Shown piece after piece: positions 18,500 to 27,520 of a stretch of DNA of 64,000 nucleotides (position 1 is the stretch's first letter; each line of letters begins with the position of its first letter). The stretch spans positions 1 to 64,000 of the forward strand of contig CAWFLX010000053.1 in NCBI GenBank assembly GCA_963816775.1. Reading direction: 5' to 3'. Source of the DNA: JAFAXD01 sp963816775 (GTDB taxonomy: Bacteria > Pseudomonadota > Alphaproteobacteria > Rhizobiales > Xanthobacteraceae). Under the pieces are notes generated by a model. The model worked only from the letters and a program-made list of their open reading frames with translations, was not told the origin of the DNA and searched no databases. Made by a program: the position numbers and the translations under genes.

Positions 18500-20248
18500 A
18501 TGGTCGAGCAGCGAGTGCAGCGGCGATTAGCAGCGATCCTTGCCGGCGACGTCGCCGGCTACAGCCGCCTGATGGGTGCCGACGAGGAAGGCACATTGTT
18601 GCGACTCAATGTTCATCGCCGCGAGTTCCTGGAACCCAAGATCGCCGATCATCGCGGCCGCATCGTCAAGCGGACCGGGGATGGCATTCTAATTGAGTTC
18701 GCAAGTGCAGTGGACGCCGCGCGTTGTGCCGTTGAGATTCAGCACGGCATGGCCGAGCGCAATGCACCTGTACCGCAGGATAAGCGTATCGAATTCCGCA
18801 TTGGCATCCATGTTGGCGACGTTATCTTCGAGGACGGCGACATATTCGGGGACGGTGTGAATATTGCTGCGCGGCTCGAAAGTATCGCTAAACCTGGCGG
18901 CATCAGCATCTCCGACGACGCTTACCGACAGGTGCGCGGCAAGCTCGATATAGACTTCCAGGACACGGGCGAACATGAGTTGAAGAACATCGCGCGGCCG
19001 GTTCGGGTCTACCAGCTGCAACAGTCTGGCGGTCGTGCGATGGAAGCCCCGTCGCCCTCGCTACCCAATAAGCCGTCGATCGCCGTGCTCCCATTCCAGA
19101 ACATGAGCGGCGACCCGGAGCAGGATTATTTTTGCGACGGCATGGTTGAGGACATCATCACCGGCCTATCGCGCATCAAGTGGCTTTTCATCATCGCCCG
19201 GAACTCGAGCTTCGTCTACAAGGGTCGCGCGATCGACGTGAAACAGGTCGGCCGAGAACTCGGCGTCCGTTACGTGCTAGAGGGCAGCGTTCGCAAGAGT
19301 GCTAACCGAGTGCGTATCACCGGTCAGCTAATCGAGGCGGAAACCGGCGTACATCTCTGGGCTGAGCGATACGACCGCCCGCTCGACGATATCTTCACCC
19401 TCCAGGACGAGATCACGCTCGCAGTAGTTGGTGCCATGGAGCCGAGCCTCCGTACCGCAGAAATCGAGCGCGTCAAGCGTAAGCGGCCGGAAAATCTTGA
19501 CGCTTATGATCTATTACTGCGTGCGATCGCCTGCGATATGGCTATGCCGCAAGGTGTAGCTCAGGCGTTGCCGTTCCTGGAGCGTGCGCTCACGATCGAG
19601 CCTAATTATGCGAGGGCACATAGTCATCTAGCCATGTGCCATCACACGCTTTACCTGCGCGGCGGACTACGCGAAGAGAACCGACTAGCAGCAATTCACC
19701 ACGCACACGCTGCGATCGCGAAAGGCCAGGATGACAGCACGGCGCTGTCGCTCGCGGGATTTGTTATCGGTATGGATGAGCACGACCGTGTCGCCGCCTA
19801 TGAGGCTTTCGAGGTGGCCCTCGCGCTCAGTCCCTCCTCTGCTTTCACGTATCTCGTAGGCAGTGCCGTCCTGGGTTGGGGCGGTGACGCCGAGCGTGCC
19901 ATCGAATGGGCCGAGCGTGCACTACGTCTGAACCCCTTTGACCCCTGGAACTGGTTTCCCTGCCACGGACTCGCGCTCGGGCATTTTGCGCTCGGGCACT
20001 ATGGTGAAGCGGCCACTGCTGCCCGCAAGGCAATTCACTTCAATCCGGGTTTCAGCATGTCCCACATGTTGCTTGCGGCTTCATTGGCGAAGCAGGGACA
20101 GCTAGGCGAGGCGAGGAGTGCAGCCGCCCGTGTCCTGGAGTTGCAACCCTCCTATAGATTCGGCAAGCACTTTGCTGGCGTGGATTGCGCGCGACCGCTT
20201 GCCGCTTCGTTGTCCGAGGCTTTGCGCGTTGCGGGGCTACCAGAATAA
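18500..20248 (+). CDS. Class III nucleotide cyclase fused to TolB-like and TPR domains
   Basis: A 582-residue protein. Residues 8-170 form a class III adenylate/guanylate cyclase domain: ILAGDVAGYSRLMGADEEG holds the metal-binding Asp, RTGDGILIEF the second acidic site, and FGDGVNIAARLE the transition-state region. Residues 190-310 resemble the TolB/FlgO-like domain (SIAVLPFQNMSGDPEQDYF, LGVRYVLEGSVRKS). The remainder is TPR-like helices (ALTIEPNYARAHSHLAMCH, ALRLNPFDPWNWFP). This architecture is widespread in Bradyrhizobium. It presumably makes cAMP in response to an unknown partner. There is no membrane segment. Confidence 0.92.
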   Translation: MVEQRVQRRLAAILAGDVAGYSRLMGADEEGTLLRLNVHRREFLEPKIADHRGRIVKRTGDGILIEFASAVDAARCAVEIQHGMAERNAPVPQDKRIEFRIGIHVGDVIFEDGDIFGDGVNIAARLESIAKPGGISISDDAYRQVRGKLDIDFQDTGEHELKNIARPVRVYQLQQSGGRAMEAPSPSLPNKPSIAVLPFQNMSGDPEQDYFCDGMVEDIITGLSRIKWLFIIARNSSFVYKGRAIDVKQVGRELGVRYVLEGSVRKSANRVRITGQLIEAETGVHLWAERYDRPLDDIFTLQDEITLAVVGAMEPSLRTAEIERVKRKRPENLDAYDLLLRAIACDMAMPQGVAQALPFLERALTIEPNYARAHSHLAMCHHTLYLRGGLREENRLAAIHHAHAAIAKGQDDSTALSLAGFVIGMDEHDRVAAYEAFEVALALSPSSAFTYLVGSAVLGWGGDAERAIEWAERALRLNPFDPWNWFPCHGLALGHFALGHYGEAATAARKAIHFNPGFSMSHMLLAASLAKQGQLGEARSAAARVLELQPSYRFGKHFAGVDCARPLAASLSEALRVAGLPE

Positions 20249-20676
20249 GCGGCGGGCTCGAAGCGATCTTGGCAGAGTCTCCGCCGACGGGGGAGCCCTC
20301 GATCGCGGCGTCGTTCTTCCGAACGGAGCGGGGGACCTTAACCTGCGACGGACGGTCCGCAGCGACGCCCAGCCGACCTTCATCGCTCGAATAACCTTGC
20401 GGGTTTTGCGGTGCATGAGTCTGATTATGGCACATCGCTACCAAAGCGTACGCGACGGCATCCATAACCTGTCATTCCGCGAATCCCACCAATCTGAACG
20501 CGAAATCGCGCGCCCGCGTAGTGTCATACGCTTGGTGCCTGGTCCTGATCGCGCCAGAACGGCTTGGCGCAAATCCTGGCAATCTCATCATCTGGCGCCT
20601 CCCAGCATGACGTCTGCTGTGCTCTCGTACTCGCCGGCTTTCTGTGCTGCGCCGATGCGCAGCTACGAAGCCTTCA
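20249..20676. other. Gene-free convergent stretch
   Basis: Lies between the stops of the cyclase and LysR genes. It contains, at 20461-20486, a sequence nearly repeated at 27359-27385. No gene recognised. Confidence 0.4.
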
Positions 20677-21597
20677 TCAATTGAATCGTCCCGTCTTCCG
20701 CGCTTTGAGCCGCGACACCTGCCGCCGCATCAGGTCGAGCAGAAACTCAGCCGCCGGGGTGAGGGGCAGGCCGGCGCGGCGAACGATCACGATCGACGGC
20801 GCCGGGAAAATCTCCTTCAACCGGAGCGGCGCCAACGACTGGGCAACCGCCGCGAACTGCGTCCACTGCACCGGCACCATCGTCAGCAGGTCGCTGTTGG
20901 CAAGCGCCACCATCAGGGTCAGCGCTGACTGGCTTTGCAGCATCAGCCGCGGCGCCGGCAGTTGATGCTGTTCGAAGAGCTCGCGCAGCTCCTCCTCCGC
21001 CTTGAACGTCACCGACGTCGTCGCCCACTCGGCATCGACCAGATCCTTGAGCGAACGCGCGCGCCCCAGCGGATGTCCGCGGCGCCCGAGCACCACGCGG
21101 GTGTTGTCGAAGAGATGCTCCTGCACGAGCTCGGCGGAGGGCGGTCGTTCATGCCGCGGGCCGACATAGAAATCGACGCTTCCCTCCTTCAGGGCGGCCT
21201 CGAGCGTCGGATACCAGCCCTCGATCAGATGCAGCTGAACCTGCGGGTAGCGCGCGCGGAACGGTTTGAGCGCCGGCGGCAGCAGCGCCACATGCGCGGC
21301 GAGCGACAGCCCGGCGACGACCTTTCCGCGCGTGCCGCCGTGCAGCTGCTCGACTTCATCGCGGGCGCGCCGCACTTCGCTGAGCACCGCGCTCGCCCGG
21401 CGCACGAACGCCTCGCCCATCGGAGTGAGGATCATGCCGCGCGCGCGCCGCTCGAACAGCGGCACGCCGAGCTCGCGCTCGAGCTCGTGGATGCTGCGCG
21501 TGAGCGCGGGCTGTGCGAGCGAGAGATGCCGTGCGGCCGCGCGCAGACTGCCGCGCTCGGCAATCGCCACCACATCGCGCATCTGGCTGAATTTCAT
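20677..21597 (-). CDS. LysR-family transcriptional regulator
   Basis: A 306-residue regulator starting MKFSQMRDVVAIAERGSLRA; the wHTH continues AARHLSLAQPALTRSIHELE, the standard LysR recognition helix region, and is followed by FERRARGMILTPMGEAF. A substrate-binding domain of about 210 residues follows. The frame is open upstream, but the ATG at 21597 gives the canonical N-terminus. It diverges from a FAD monooxygenase gene, so it probably controls the catabolic run 21738-27092. Two palindromes lie in the intergenic space. Confidence 0.93.
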   Translation of the reverse strand: MKFSQMRDVVAIAERGSLRAAARHLSLAQPALTRSIHELERELGVPLFERRARGMILTPMGEAFVRRASAVLSEVRRARDEVEQLHGGTRGKVVAGLSLAAHVALLPPALKPFRARYPQVQLHLIEGWYPTLEAALKEGSVDFYVGPRHERPPSAELVQEHLFDNTRVVLGRRGHPLGRARSLKDLVDAEWATTSVTFKAEEELRELFEQHQLPAPRLMLQSQSALTLMVALANSDLLTMVPVQWTQFAAVAQSLAPLRLKEIFPAPSIVIVRRAGLPLTPAAEFLLDLMRRQVSRLKARKTGRFN

Positions 21598-21607
21598 GGG
21601 TTGGCAC

Positions 21608-21626
21608 CGATAGCATGGCGGTATCG
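21608..21626. promoter_or_regulatory. Candidate LysR binding site near the lysR start
   Basis: CGATA, nine bases, then TATCG: a perfect inverted repeat with the ATA-N9-TAT form typical of LysR boxes (T-N11-A). It lies 11 bases upstream of the regulator's start, a position suited to autorepression. Confidence 0.5.
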
Positions 21627-21674
21627 CTCGGATAATTTTGACATCTTTCCGCGATCTCGGTCGAGGGCTATTGC

Positions 21675-21690
21675 ATTGATCAAGATCAAT
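21675..21690. promoter_or_regulatory. 16-bp palindrome upstream of the FAD monooxygenase
   Basis: ATTGATC-AA-GATCAAT, a perfect 7+7 palindrome about 48 bases upstream of the monooxygenase ATG. It is a second candidate regulatory site in the divergent region. Confidence 0.45.
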
Positions 21691-21737
21691 TCTTGAGGGA
21701 ATGCCGGCCACGGGAGGCCCGTGCCGGGGGCGAATCT

Positions 21738-23423
21738 ATGGTCAACTCCGAGCCCATCCAGACCGACGTGCTCATCGTCGGTGCCGGCCCCGTGGGGCTG
21801 TCGGTCGCCATCGAACTCGGCCTGCGCGGCATTGCCGTCACGCTGGTCGAGCAGCGGTTGCGCACCGGCGCGCAGCCGCGCGCGAAAACCACCAACGCGC
21901 GTTCGATGCAGCACCTGAGGCGCTGGGGCGTTGCCGATGCGCTGCGCGCCGCCGCGCCGCTGCCCTACGACTACCCGACTGACATCGTGTTTTCGACCAC
22001 ACTGTTCGGGCGCACGCTCGCCGTGATCGAGAACGCGTTCGAGGGCGCCAAGCGCCGCGATCCGCGCTTTCCCGAGCCCGCGCAGTGGGTGCCGCAGTAT
22101 ACGGTCGAGAAAATTTTGCACGAGCGGATCGCGCAACTGCCTTCGGTGCGCGTGATCGCCGGCGCCGCACTCGAGACCTTCACGCAGTCCGCGCACACCG
22201 TCACGGCGACGGTCCACGAGCTTGCGACCGGCGCGGAGCGAACCATTGCGGCCCAGTATCTCGTTGGCGCCGACGGTGCACGCAGCCGCGTCCGCGAGGT
22301 GATGGGCACCAAGATGACCGGCGATCACGCCTTTGCGCTCAACTACAACCTGATCGTCAAAATCCCGGAGCTTGGGCAACATCCGCCGGCCCGCCGCGCC
22401 ATCATGTACTGGACCGTCAACCCGCGGGCGCCGGGTGTGCTTAGCCCCCTGGATGGCGGCGGCGTGTGGGCGTTTGGAATTCTGCTGCCGCCCGGAGGCA
22501 AGGAAATCTCCGATCAGGAGCTTGTCGAACGCCTGTGCGCCACCATCGGCCGCCCGATGCAGGTCGAGATCCTCGAGCGCGACCTCTGGGCCGCGCACCG
22601 CCTGATCGCCGACCGCTACCGTGACGCCCGCGTGTTTCTCGCCGGCGATGCCTGCCATCTGCATCCACCCTACGGCGGGTTCGGCATGAACCTCGGCGTC
22701 GCCGACGGCGTCGATCTCGGCTGGAAGCTTGCCGCCGTGTTGCAGGGCTGGGGCGGCGATCGGCTGCTCGCGTCCTACGAGGAGGAACGCCGCGCCGTGC
22801 ACGAGCGCACGATCGAAGCAGCGATTGTGAACTACCGCACGCTCAGCGATCACCTGGTGCGTGAAGATCTCGACGAGGATACCCCGGAAGGCGAGCGCGC
22901 GCGCGAAGACGTCCGGGCCGCGATCCTTGCGGCCAAGACGCGCGAGTTCAAGTCGCTCGGCGTCGTGCTCGGATCCAACTACGAGAACTCGTCGATCATC
23001 GTCGCGGACGGCACGCCCGCGCCGGCAGCCCAGCACATGGAGTTTGAGCCGTCCGCGCGCCCCGGCTGCCTCGCCCCGCACGCCTGGCTCGCGGACGGAT
23101 CCTCGCTCTACGATCAGTTCGGCCTCGGTTTGAGCCTGCTGGTGCTGGCTGACTCCGGCCAGTCCGCCGCCCGCGCCATCGCCGACGCCGCGGAGGCCGC
23201 ACACGTGCCGCTTACGGTTCTCGACTTGCGCGCCGCCGGCCTCGAAAAACTTTATGAAGCGCCACTCGCGTTGATCCGTCCCGACCAGCACGTGGCGTGG
23301 CGCGGCGCTACGGCAGACGCCGCCGCATTGATCGATACGGTTCGGGGAGTCGACACAAAAATAACGGCCAGGAGGACGCCATGGGAGACACGAACGGCAA
23401 CGTCATCAGCGTCAACAGCGTGA
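21738..23423 (+). CDS. FAD-dependent aromatic monooxygenase (PheA/TfdB type)
   Basis: A 561-residue flavoprotein. TDVLIVGAGPVGLSVAIEL near the N-terminus is the Rossmann GxGxxG. VGADGARSRVREVMG is the DG motif, and VFLAGDACHLHPPYGGFGMN is the GD motif that contacts FAD. The length and the thioredoxin-like C-terminal region fit the phenol hydroxylase/2,4-dichlorophenol hydroxylase group. The ATG at 21738 is preceded by a GGGGCGA site. It would hydroxylate a phenolic or similar ring with NAD(P)H. The 3' end overlaps the next gene by 43 bases. Confidence 0.9.
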   Translation: MVNSEPIQTDVLIVGAGPVGLSVAIELGLRGIAVTLVEQRLRTGAQPRAKTTNARSMQHLRRWGVADALRAAAPLPYDYPTDIVFSTTLFGRTLAVIENAFEGAKRRDPRFPEPAQWVPQYTVEKILHERIAQLPSVRVIAGAALETFTQSAHTVTATVHELATGAERTIAAQYLVGADGARSRVREVMGTKMTGDHAFALNYNLIVKIPELGQHPPARRAIMYWTVNPRAPGVLSPLDGGGVWAFGILLPPGGKEISDQELVERLCATIGRPMQVEILERDLWAAHRLIADRYRDARVFLAGDACHLHPPYGGFGMNLGVADGVDLGWKLAAVLQGWGGDRLLASYEEERRAVHERTIEAAIVNYRTLSDHLVREDLDEDTPEGERAREDVRAAILAAKTREFKSLGVVLGSNYENSSIIVADGTPAPAAQHMEFEPSARPGCLAPHAWLADGSSLYDQFGLGLSLLVLADSGQSAARAIADAAEAAHVPLTVLDLRAAGLEKLYEAPLALIRPDQHVAWRGATADAAALIDTVRGVDTKITARRTPWETRTATSSASTA

Positions 23424-24745
23424 TCGACGACGGGCCGATCCGCCCGTTCCAGGTGTTTGCGATTGCCTTGTGTGCCCTGGTCGCGTTCCTCGACGGCGCC
23501 GACACGCAATCGATCGCCGTTGCGGCGCCGATCATTGCCGACAACCTAAAACTCTCGCGCGCCGCGCTCGGGCCGTTGTTCTCCGCCGCGCTGCTCGGCG
23601 CGGCGATCGGCGCGCTGACGTTCGGTCCGCTCGGCGACCGGTTCGGCCGCAAGCGCATGCTGGTGTTGGCGACCGTCATCTTCGGCGTCTTCACCCTGGC
23701 GACGGCGCTTCCGGTGTCCTACGAAGGGTTGCTGGCTATTCGCTTCGCGGCCGGCCTCGGGCTCGGCGGCGCGACGCCGTGCTTTCTCGCGCTGGCGTCG
23801 GAATTTTCTCCGGGCCGCCGCCGCGCCATGGTGGCGAGCCTGATCTGGGCCGCGTTCCCGCTCGGCGGAACCGCCGGCGGCTTTGCCAATTCCTACATTC
23901 TCACCAACTTCGGCTGGCAAGCGATCTTCTGGGTCGGCGGCGTTCTGCCGCTCATCATCGCCGCGGCGTTGCTGATCTGGCTCCCCGAGTCGCTCCGCTT
24001 CCTGATCGCGACGCGGCAGGATCCGCGGCGCGTGGCCGCGATCGTACGCAGAATTGATCCGAGCCTGCCGGTCGCCGTGCTCTTTGTCTCCGACGAGGAA
24101 CGCCTCGACGGCGCGCCGCTCAAGCGCCTGTTTGCCGACGGCCGGGCGACCCAAACGGTCCTGCTGTGGGTTCCCTTCTTCATGGCGTTCGGAACGCTCG
24201 CCCTCACGGTGGTCTGGACCCCGCTGCTGCTGCGCGACAACGGCATTGCGCCCGCCCAGGCCTCGATCGTGATCGGGATACACTTCCTCGGCGCGCTGAT
24301 CGGGATGGGGAGCGCGGGCCGGCTGATGGAGCGGTTTGGCACCGTTCCCATTCTGTGTCCCGCGCTGTTCCTTGGCGCGATTGTCACCGCGATGCTCGGC
24401 TATGCGGCGACCTCGATGGCATCGATGTCGGCCGCGCTGTTCCTGATTGGATTGTTTGTCGGCATGGGCGCCTCGGGCGCAATTGCGCTTGCCGCCCTCA
24501 CCTACCCGACTGCCATCCGGTCATCCGGCATCGGCTGGGCGATGGGCATGGGCCGCTTCGGCCAGGTGCTCGCCCCGCTGCTGGCGAGCGCGCTGATCGC
24601 GGCGAGCTGGAGCAACATCCAGTTGTTCCTCGTGATCGGGCTGGCGCCGGCCTTTGGCGGGCTCGCAATTCTGGCGCTGCGGGCGAGCGGCGAGATCGCG
24701 CGCCCGCCGCAGGCAACGGCGATCAGTCCGTCTGCGACGCGATGA
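23381..24745 (+). CDS. MFS transporter, aromatic acid:H+ symporter-like
   Basis: A 454-residue, roughly 12-helix protein. The ATG at 23381 has an AGGAGG ribosome site inside the end of the upstream gene, so translation is probably coupled. FLDGADTQSIAVAAPII in helix 1 resembles the DG(x)D signature of the AAHS group. FGPLGDRFGRKRMLV is the loop 2-3 MFS motif. It probably imports the substrate of the neighbouring FAD monooxygenase; identity unknown. Confidence 0.9.
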   Translation: MGDTNGNVISVNSVIDDGPIRPFQVFAIALCALVAFLDGADTQSIAVAAPIIADNLKLSRAALGPLFSAALLGAAIGALTFGPLGDRFGRKRMLVLATVIFGVFTLATALPVSYEGLLAIRFAAGLGLGGATPCFLALASEFSPGRRRAMVASLIWAAFPLGGTAGGFANSYILTNFGWQAIFWVGGVLPLIIAAALLIWLPESLRFLIATRQDPRRVAAIVRRIDPSLPVAVLFVSDEERLDGAPLKRLFADGRATQTVLLWVPFFMAFGTLALTVVWTPLLLRDNGIAPAQASIVIGIHFLGALIGMGSAGRLMERFGTVPILCPALFLGAIVTAMLGYAATSMASMSAALFLIGLFVGMGASGAIALAALTYPTAIRSSGIGWAMGMGRFGQVLAPLLASALIAASWSNIQLFLVIGLAPAFGGLAILALRASGEIARPPQATAISPSATR

Positions 24746-24756
24746 CAGCGAGGTGT

Positions 24757-24908
24757 GCTTGTGGCCATCCTTCGAGATGCTCGGCCTTCGGCCCCGCTCC
24801 TCAGGATGAGGGCGGAGTTTGTGGGCGGCGCCGCGAGCCGCGTAACACACTCAGCCCTCATTCTGAGGAGCGTCGCTCAGCGACGCGTCTCGAAGAATGG
24901 CCACAAGC
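24757..24908. repeat. Long imperfect palindrome (REP-like intergenic repeat)
   Basis: The outer arm GCTTGTGGCCATCCTTCGAGA near 24757 is mirrored near 24908 with one mismatch. Inner arms carry CTCCTCAGGATGAGG and CCCTCATTCTGAGGAG. The element can fold into one long hairpin between the MFS and MetE-like genes. The sequence type (ATCCTTCGAGACG with CCTCATCCTGAGGAG) is a known family of palindromic repeats in Bradyrhizobium/Rhodopseudomonas genomes. It may terminate or modulate read-through. Confidence 0.75.
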
Positions 24909-24943
24909 GCGTTGAAGCATGACCCCCAAGGAAGGACCCGCCC

Positions 24944-26143
24944 ATGATACGCAGCACGGACCGGATCATCACCACCCACGCCGGCAGCCTGTCGCGGCCC
25001 GAGCGGCTGTGGCGGGCCTGGGCCAGTCTGGCGACCGGTCCCGCGCATGAGAAGGAACTGGATGCGCTGCTGAAAAGCTCCGTCGCGGACGTCGTGCGCG
25101 CGCAGCTCGACGCCGGCGTTGACGTCGTCAACGATGGCGAGTTCGGCAAGCCGATGCGCTCCGCGTCCGATCTTGCGGCCTGGGGCGTCTACATTTTCGA
25201 CCGGATCAGCGGTTTCGGCCCGGCGCCGCGCGAGGCGGTGGCGCCCGAGCGCGTCGCCGCCGGCGCGCCGATGCGCGTCGTCATGCGCCCGCTCGAGCAG
25301 CACAAGTTCGTGGAGTTCTACGCCGAGGCCGCCGAGGCCATGCGCCGGGTGGTGCGGCCGGCCTGCATCGCGCCGATCAAATACACCGGCGAGCACGCGC
25401 TCAACCGCGACCTCGCCAACCTGAAGGCGGCCGCGAGCGCGGCGGGCGTGAAGGAAGCATTCGTCACCTCGATCGCGGTCGGCAGCCTCGAAATGTTCTG
25501 CCGTGGCCAGAACGCCGTTTACCCGAACCCGGAGGCATTCCTGGAGGGCATCGCCAATGCGCTCGCGGTCGAATATCGCGCGATCGTCGACGCCGGCTTC
25601 CTGCTCCAGCTCGACGATCCCGGCCTGCCCGACACTTGGGACATGCTCGATCCGCCGCCGAGCGTCGAGGACTATCGCCGCTATGCGGCGCTTCGCATCG
25701 AAGCGTTGAACCACGCGCTCAAGGGCATTCCGGAAGATCGCGTGCGCTATCACATCTGCTGGGGCAGCTGGCACGGCCCGCACACCGCCGATCTTCCGCT
25801 GCGCGACATCGTCGAGGTCATGCTGCGGGTGAACGCGCAGGCCTTTTCGGTCGAAGCCGGCAACGTGCGCCACGAGCATGAATACAAGGTCTGGCGCGAC
25901 GTGAAATTGCCCGCCGGCAAGATTCTGATTCCCGGTGTCGTCAGCCACGCCACCAACCTCGTCGAGCATCCCGAAGTGGTGGCCGACCGGCTGTTGGACT
26001 ATGCGCAGATTGTCGGGCGCGAGAACGTCATCGCCGGCACCGACTGCGGGCTTGGCGGGCGCGTGCATCCGCAGCTCGCGGAGGCGAAGCTCGCGGCGCT
26101 GGTGGCCGGGGCGAAGCTGGCGAGCCTGGAGCTGTGGGGCTGA
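24944..26143 (+). CDS. Cobalamin-independent methionine synthase (MetE C-terminal)-like protein
   Basis: A 399-residue protein starting MIRSTDRIITTHAGSLSRP with AAGGAAGGA upstream. It resembles MetE-like proteins that carry only the C-terminal zinc barrel. VVNDGEFGKP is the characteristic N-terminal Asp/Glu segment. Candidate zinc ligands are in YHICWGSWHG and GTDCGLGG, with a Glu in SVEAGN. In catabolic settings such proteins may move methyl groups or act like epoxyalkane:CoM transferases. It sits among ring-degradation genes, so methionine synthesis is unlikely to be its role. Confidence 0.85.
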   Translation: MIRSTDRIITTHAGSLSRPERLWRAWASLATGPAHEKELDALLKSSVADVVRAQLDAGVDVVNDGEFGKPMRSASDLAAWGVYIFDRISGFGPAPREAVAPERVAAGAPMRVVMRPLEQHKFVEFYAEAAEAMRRVVRPACIAPIKYTGEHALNRDLANLKAAASAAGVKEAFVTSIAVGSLEMFCRGQNAVYPNPEAFLEGIANALAVEYRAIVDAGFLLQLDDPGLPDTWDMLDPPPSVEDYRRYAALRIEALNHALKGIPEDRVRYHICWGSWHGPHTADLPLRDIVEVMLRVNAQAFSVEAGNVRHEHEYKVWRDVKLPAGKILIPGVVSHATNLVEHPEVVADRLLDYAQIVGRENVIAGTDCGLGGRVHPQLAEAKLAALVAGAKLASLELWG

Positions 26144-26166
26144 GGCGCATTGATCCGGAGCGTTGA

Positions 26167-27092
26167 ATGTCTGGCTATCACATCGTCAGTTATCTGGGCG
26201 CGTCGGGCCCTCGCGCCGGCATTGCGGTTGACGAGAGCGTTCTTGACGTCGCGTCGCTGACAGAAAGACCGGGCTATACGAGCGTCCTCGACGTGCTCAA
26301 CGATTGGGGCAAGGCCAAGAACGCGATCGCGGGCGCGATGTCCAAAACCCGCGGCACGCCCGCACAGCGTCTGTCCAACGCTGAGCTGGTGACGCCTGTA
26401 CTATATCCGTCCTCCATATGTTGCGCCGGCGCCAACTACTCCGACCATCAGCAAGAGATGGAGCGCCTTCAGAAGAACCTGCCGCACGAACCGGATCCCC
26501 ACACTTTGGGATTGAGCCCTTGGCACTTTCTGAAAGCGTCAAGATCGATCACCGGCCCCAACGCCGCAATCAAAGCGCCGTCGTATTCCAAGATGTTGGA
26601 TTGGGAGGCTGAGCTGGTCGCGGTCATTGGAAAAACCGCGAAGGACGTCCCGGTCGAACACGCGCTGGAGCATGTGGCTGGCTACACGATCGCGAACGAT
26701 CTCTCCGCGCGCGACGCGATGAAACGTCCTGGCGTATCGAGCTCGTCTCCATTTCAATTCGATTGGATTGCGCAGAAATGCTTCGATCAGGCCTGTCCCC
26801 TGGACCGTGGATTACGCCGGCCGAACAGGTCGGCGATCCGCAGGCGCTCGGGATCAAGCTTTGGGTCAACGACGTCCTCAAACAGGACTCGCACACCAGT
26901 CGGATGATCTTCAGCACGGCTGAGCAGGTGTCGCATCTCTCGACGCGCATGACCCTCTATCCAGGCGACCTGATCCTGACCGGAACGACGTCAGGAGTCG
27001 GCATCGCACGCGGAGAATCTCTCAAGGCCGGCGACGTCGTGAAAGTTTGGGTCGAAAACATTGGGACGCTGGTGAATGAGATGCGGGCATAG
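26167..27092 (+). pseudogene. Fumarylacetoacetate hydrolase-family protein with frameshift
   Basis: The first frame (26167 to about 26795) reads ICCAGANYSDH, LDWEAELVAVIGK and GYTIANDLSARDAM, all FAH signatures with the metal-binding E-x-E. After FDWIAQKCFDQACPL the sense continues one frame away as GPWITPAEQVGDPQALGIKL and YPGDLILTGTTSGVG, ending at 27092. A single-base deletion near 26790-26800 explains it. Unshifted, the enzyme would be about 308 residues and complete. This may be a true pseudogene or a sequencing error. It would cleave or hydrate a ring-opened acid in this cluster. Confidence 0.85.
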
Positions 27093-27130
27093 CTGCCAGT
27101 CACGCCCGCCGGTGGATCGGGAGGAGCTCA

Positions 27131-27327
27131 TGTTCGCTGTCGTCGCGCGGATCGCGTTGACCTGCGCAGCCCTGCTTGCGGCAAGCGTTAGCCTGTCAGC
27201 GCAAACGTTTCCGGCAAAATTCGTCAGGATCGTCATCGCATCGCAGCCAGGCGGCGTGCAGGACCAGTTGTCGCGTCACCAGCCGTCGGCGACGACCACC
27301 GCCGCCGTCACAAGCGCGGAGGCGTGA
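27131..27327 (+). pseudogene. N-terminal remnant of a TctC-family gene
   Basis: Begins with a signal peptide (MFAVVARIALTCAALLAA, then SVSLSAQ) and FPAKFVRIVIASQPGG, the TctC mature start. The family match stops at about 27275 (QDQLSR). The rest is unrelated and the frame ends at 27327. The remaining 250 or so residues are missing. It follows the frameshifted FAH gene on the same strand with a GGAG site. Confidence 0.7.
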
Positions 27328-27520
27328 TTGGCAGTGCTGACCTCCCCTACCCCCAGTTCCATAACCTTTTCATTCCGCGAATCCGACCTGGTTCAAGCAT
27401 CAACGTTTTTTCTAGTCGCTCTTGGTACGTAAATGGGCGTCGGAGCGGCTGTTGCACGGATGCGATGAGAAGTCTATCCCGGGCCGGCAGGTTCCAGCGG
27501 ATAGTTCGTCGGTTCGAAAG

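Noticed and set aside
21594..23291. 565-codon minus-strand open frame opposite the FAD monooxygenase
   Set aside because: It is a shadow of the real gene in high-GC DNA; it has no family signature, while the plus strand has clear FAD motifs.
24851..26068. 405-codon minus-strand frame opposite the MetE-like gene
   Set aside because: Shadow frame; the plus strand carries the conserved barrel motifs and a good ribosome site.
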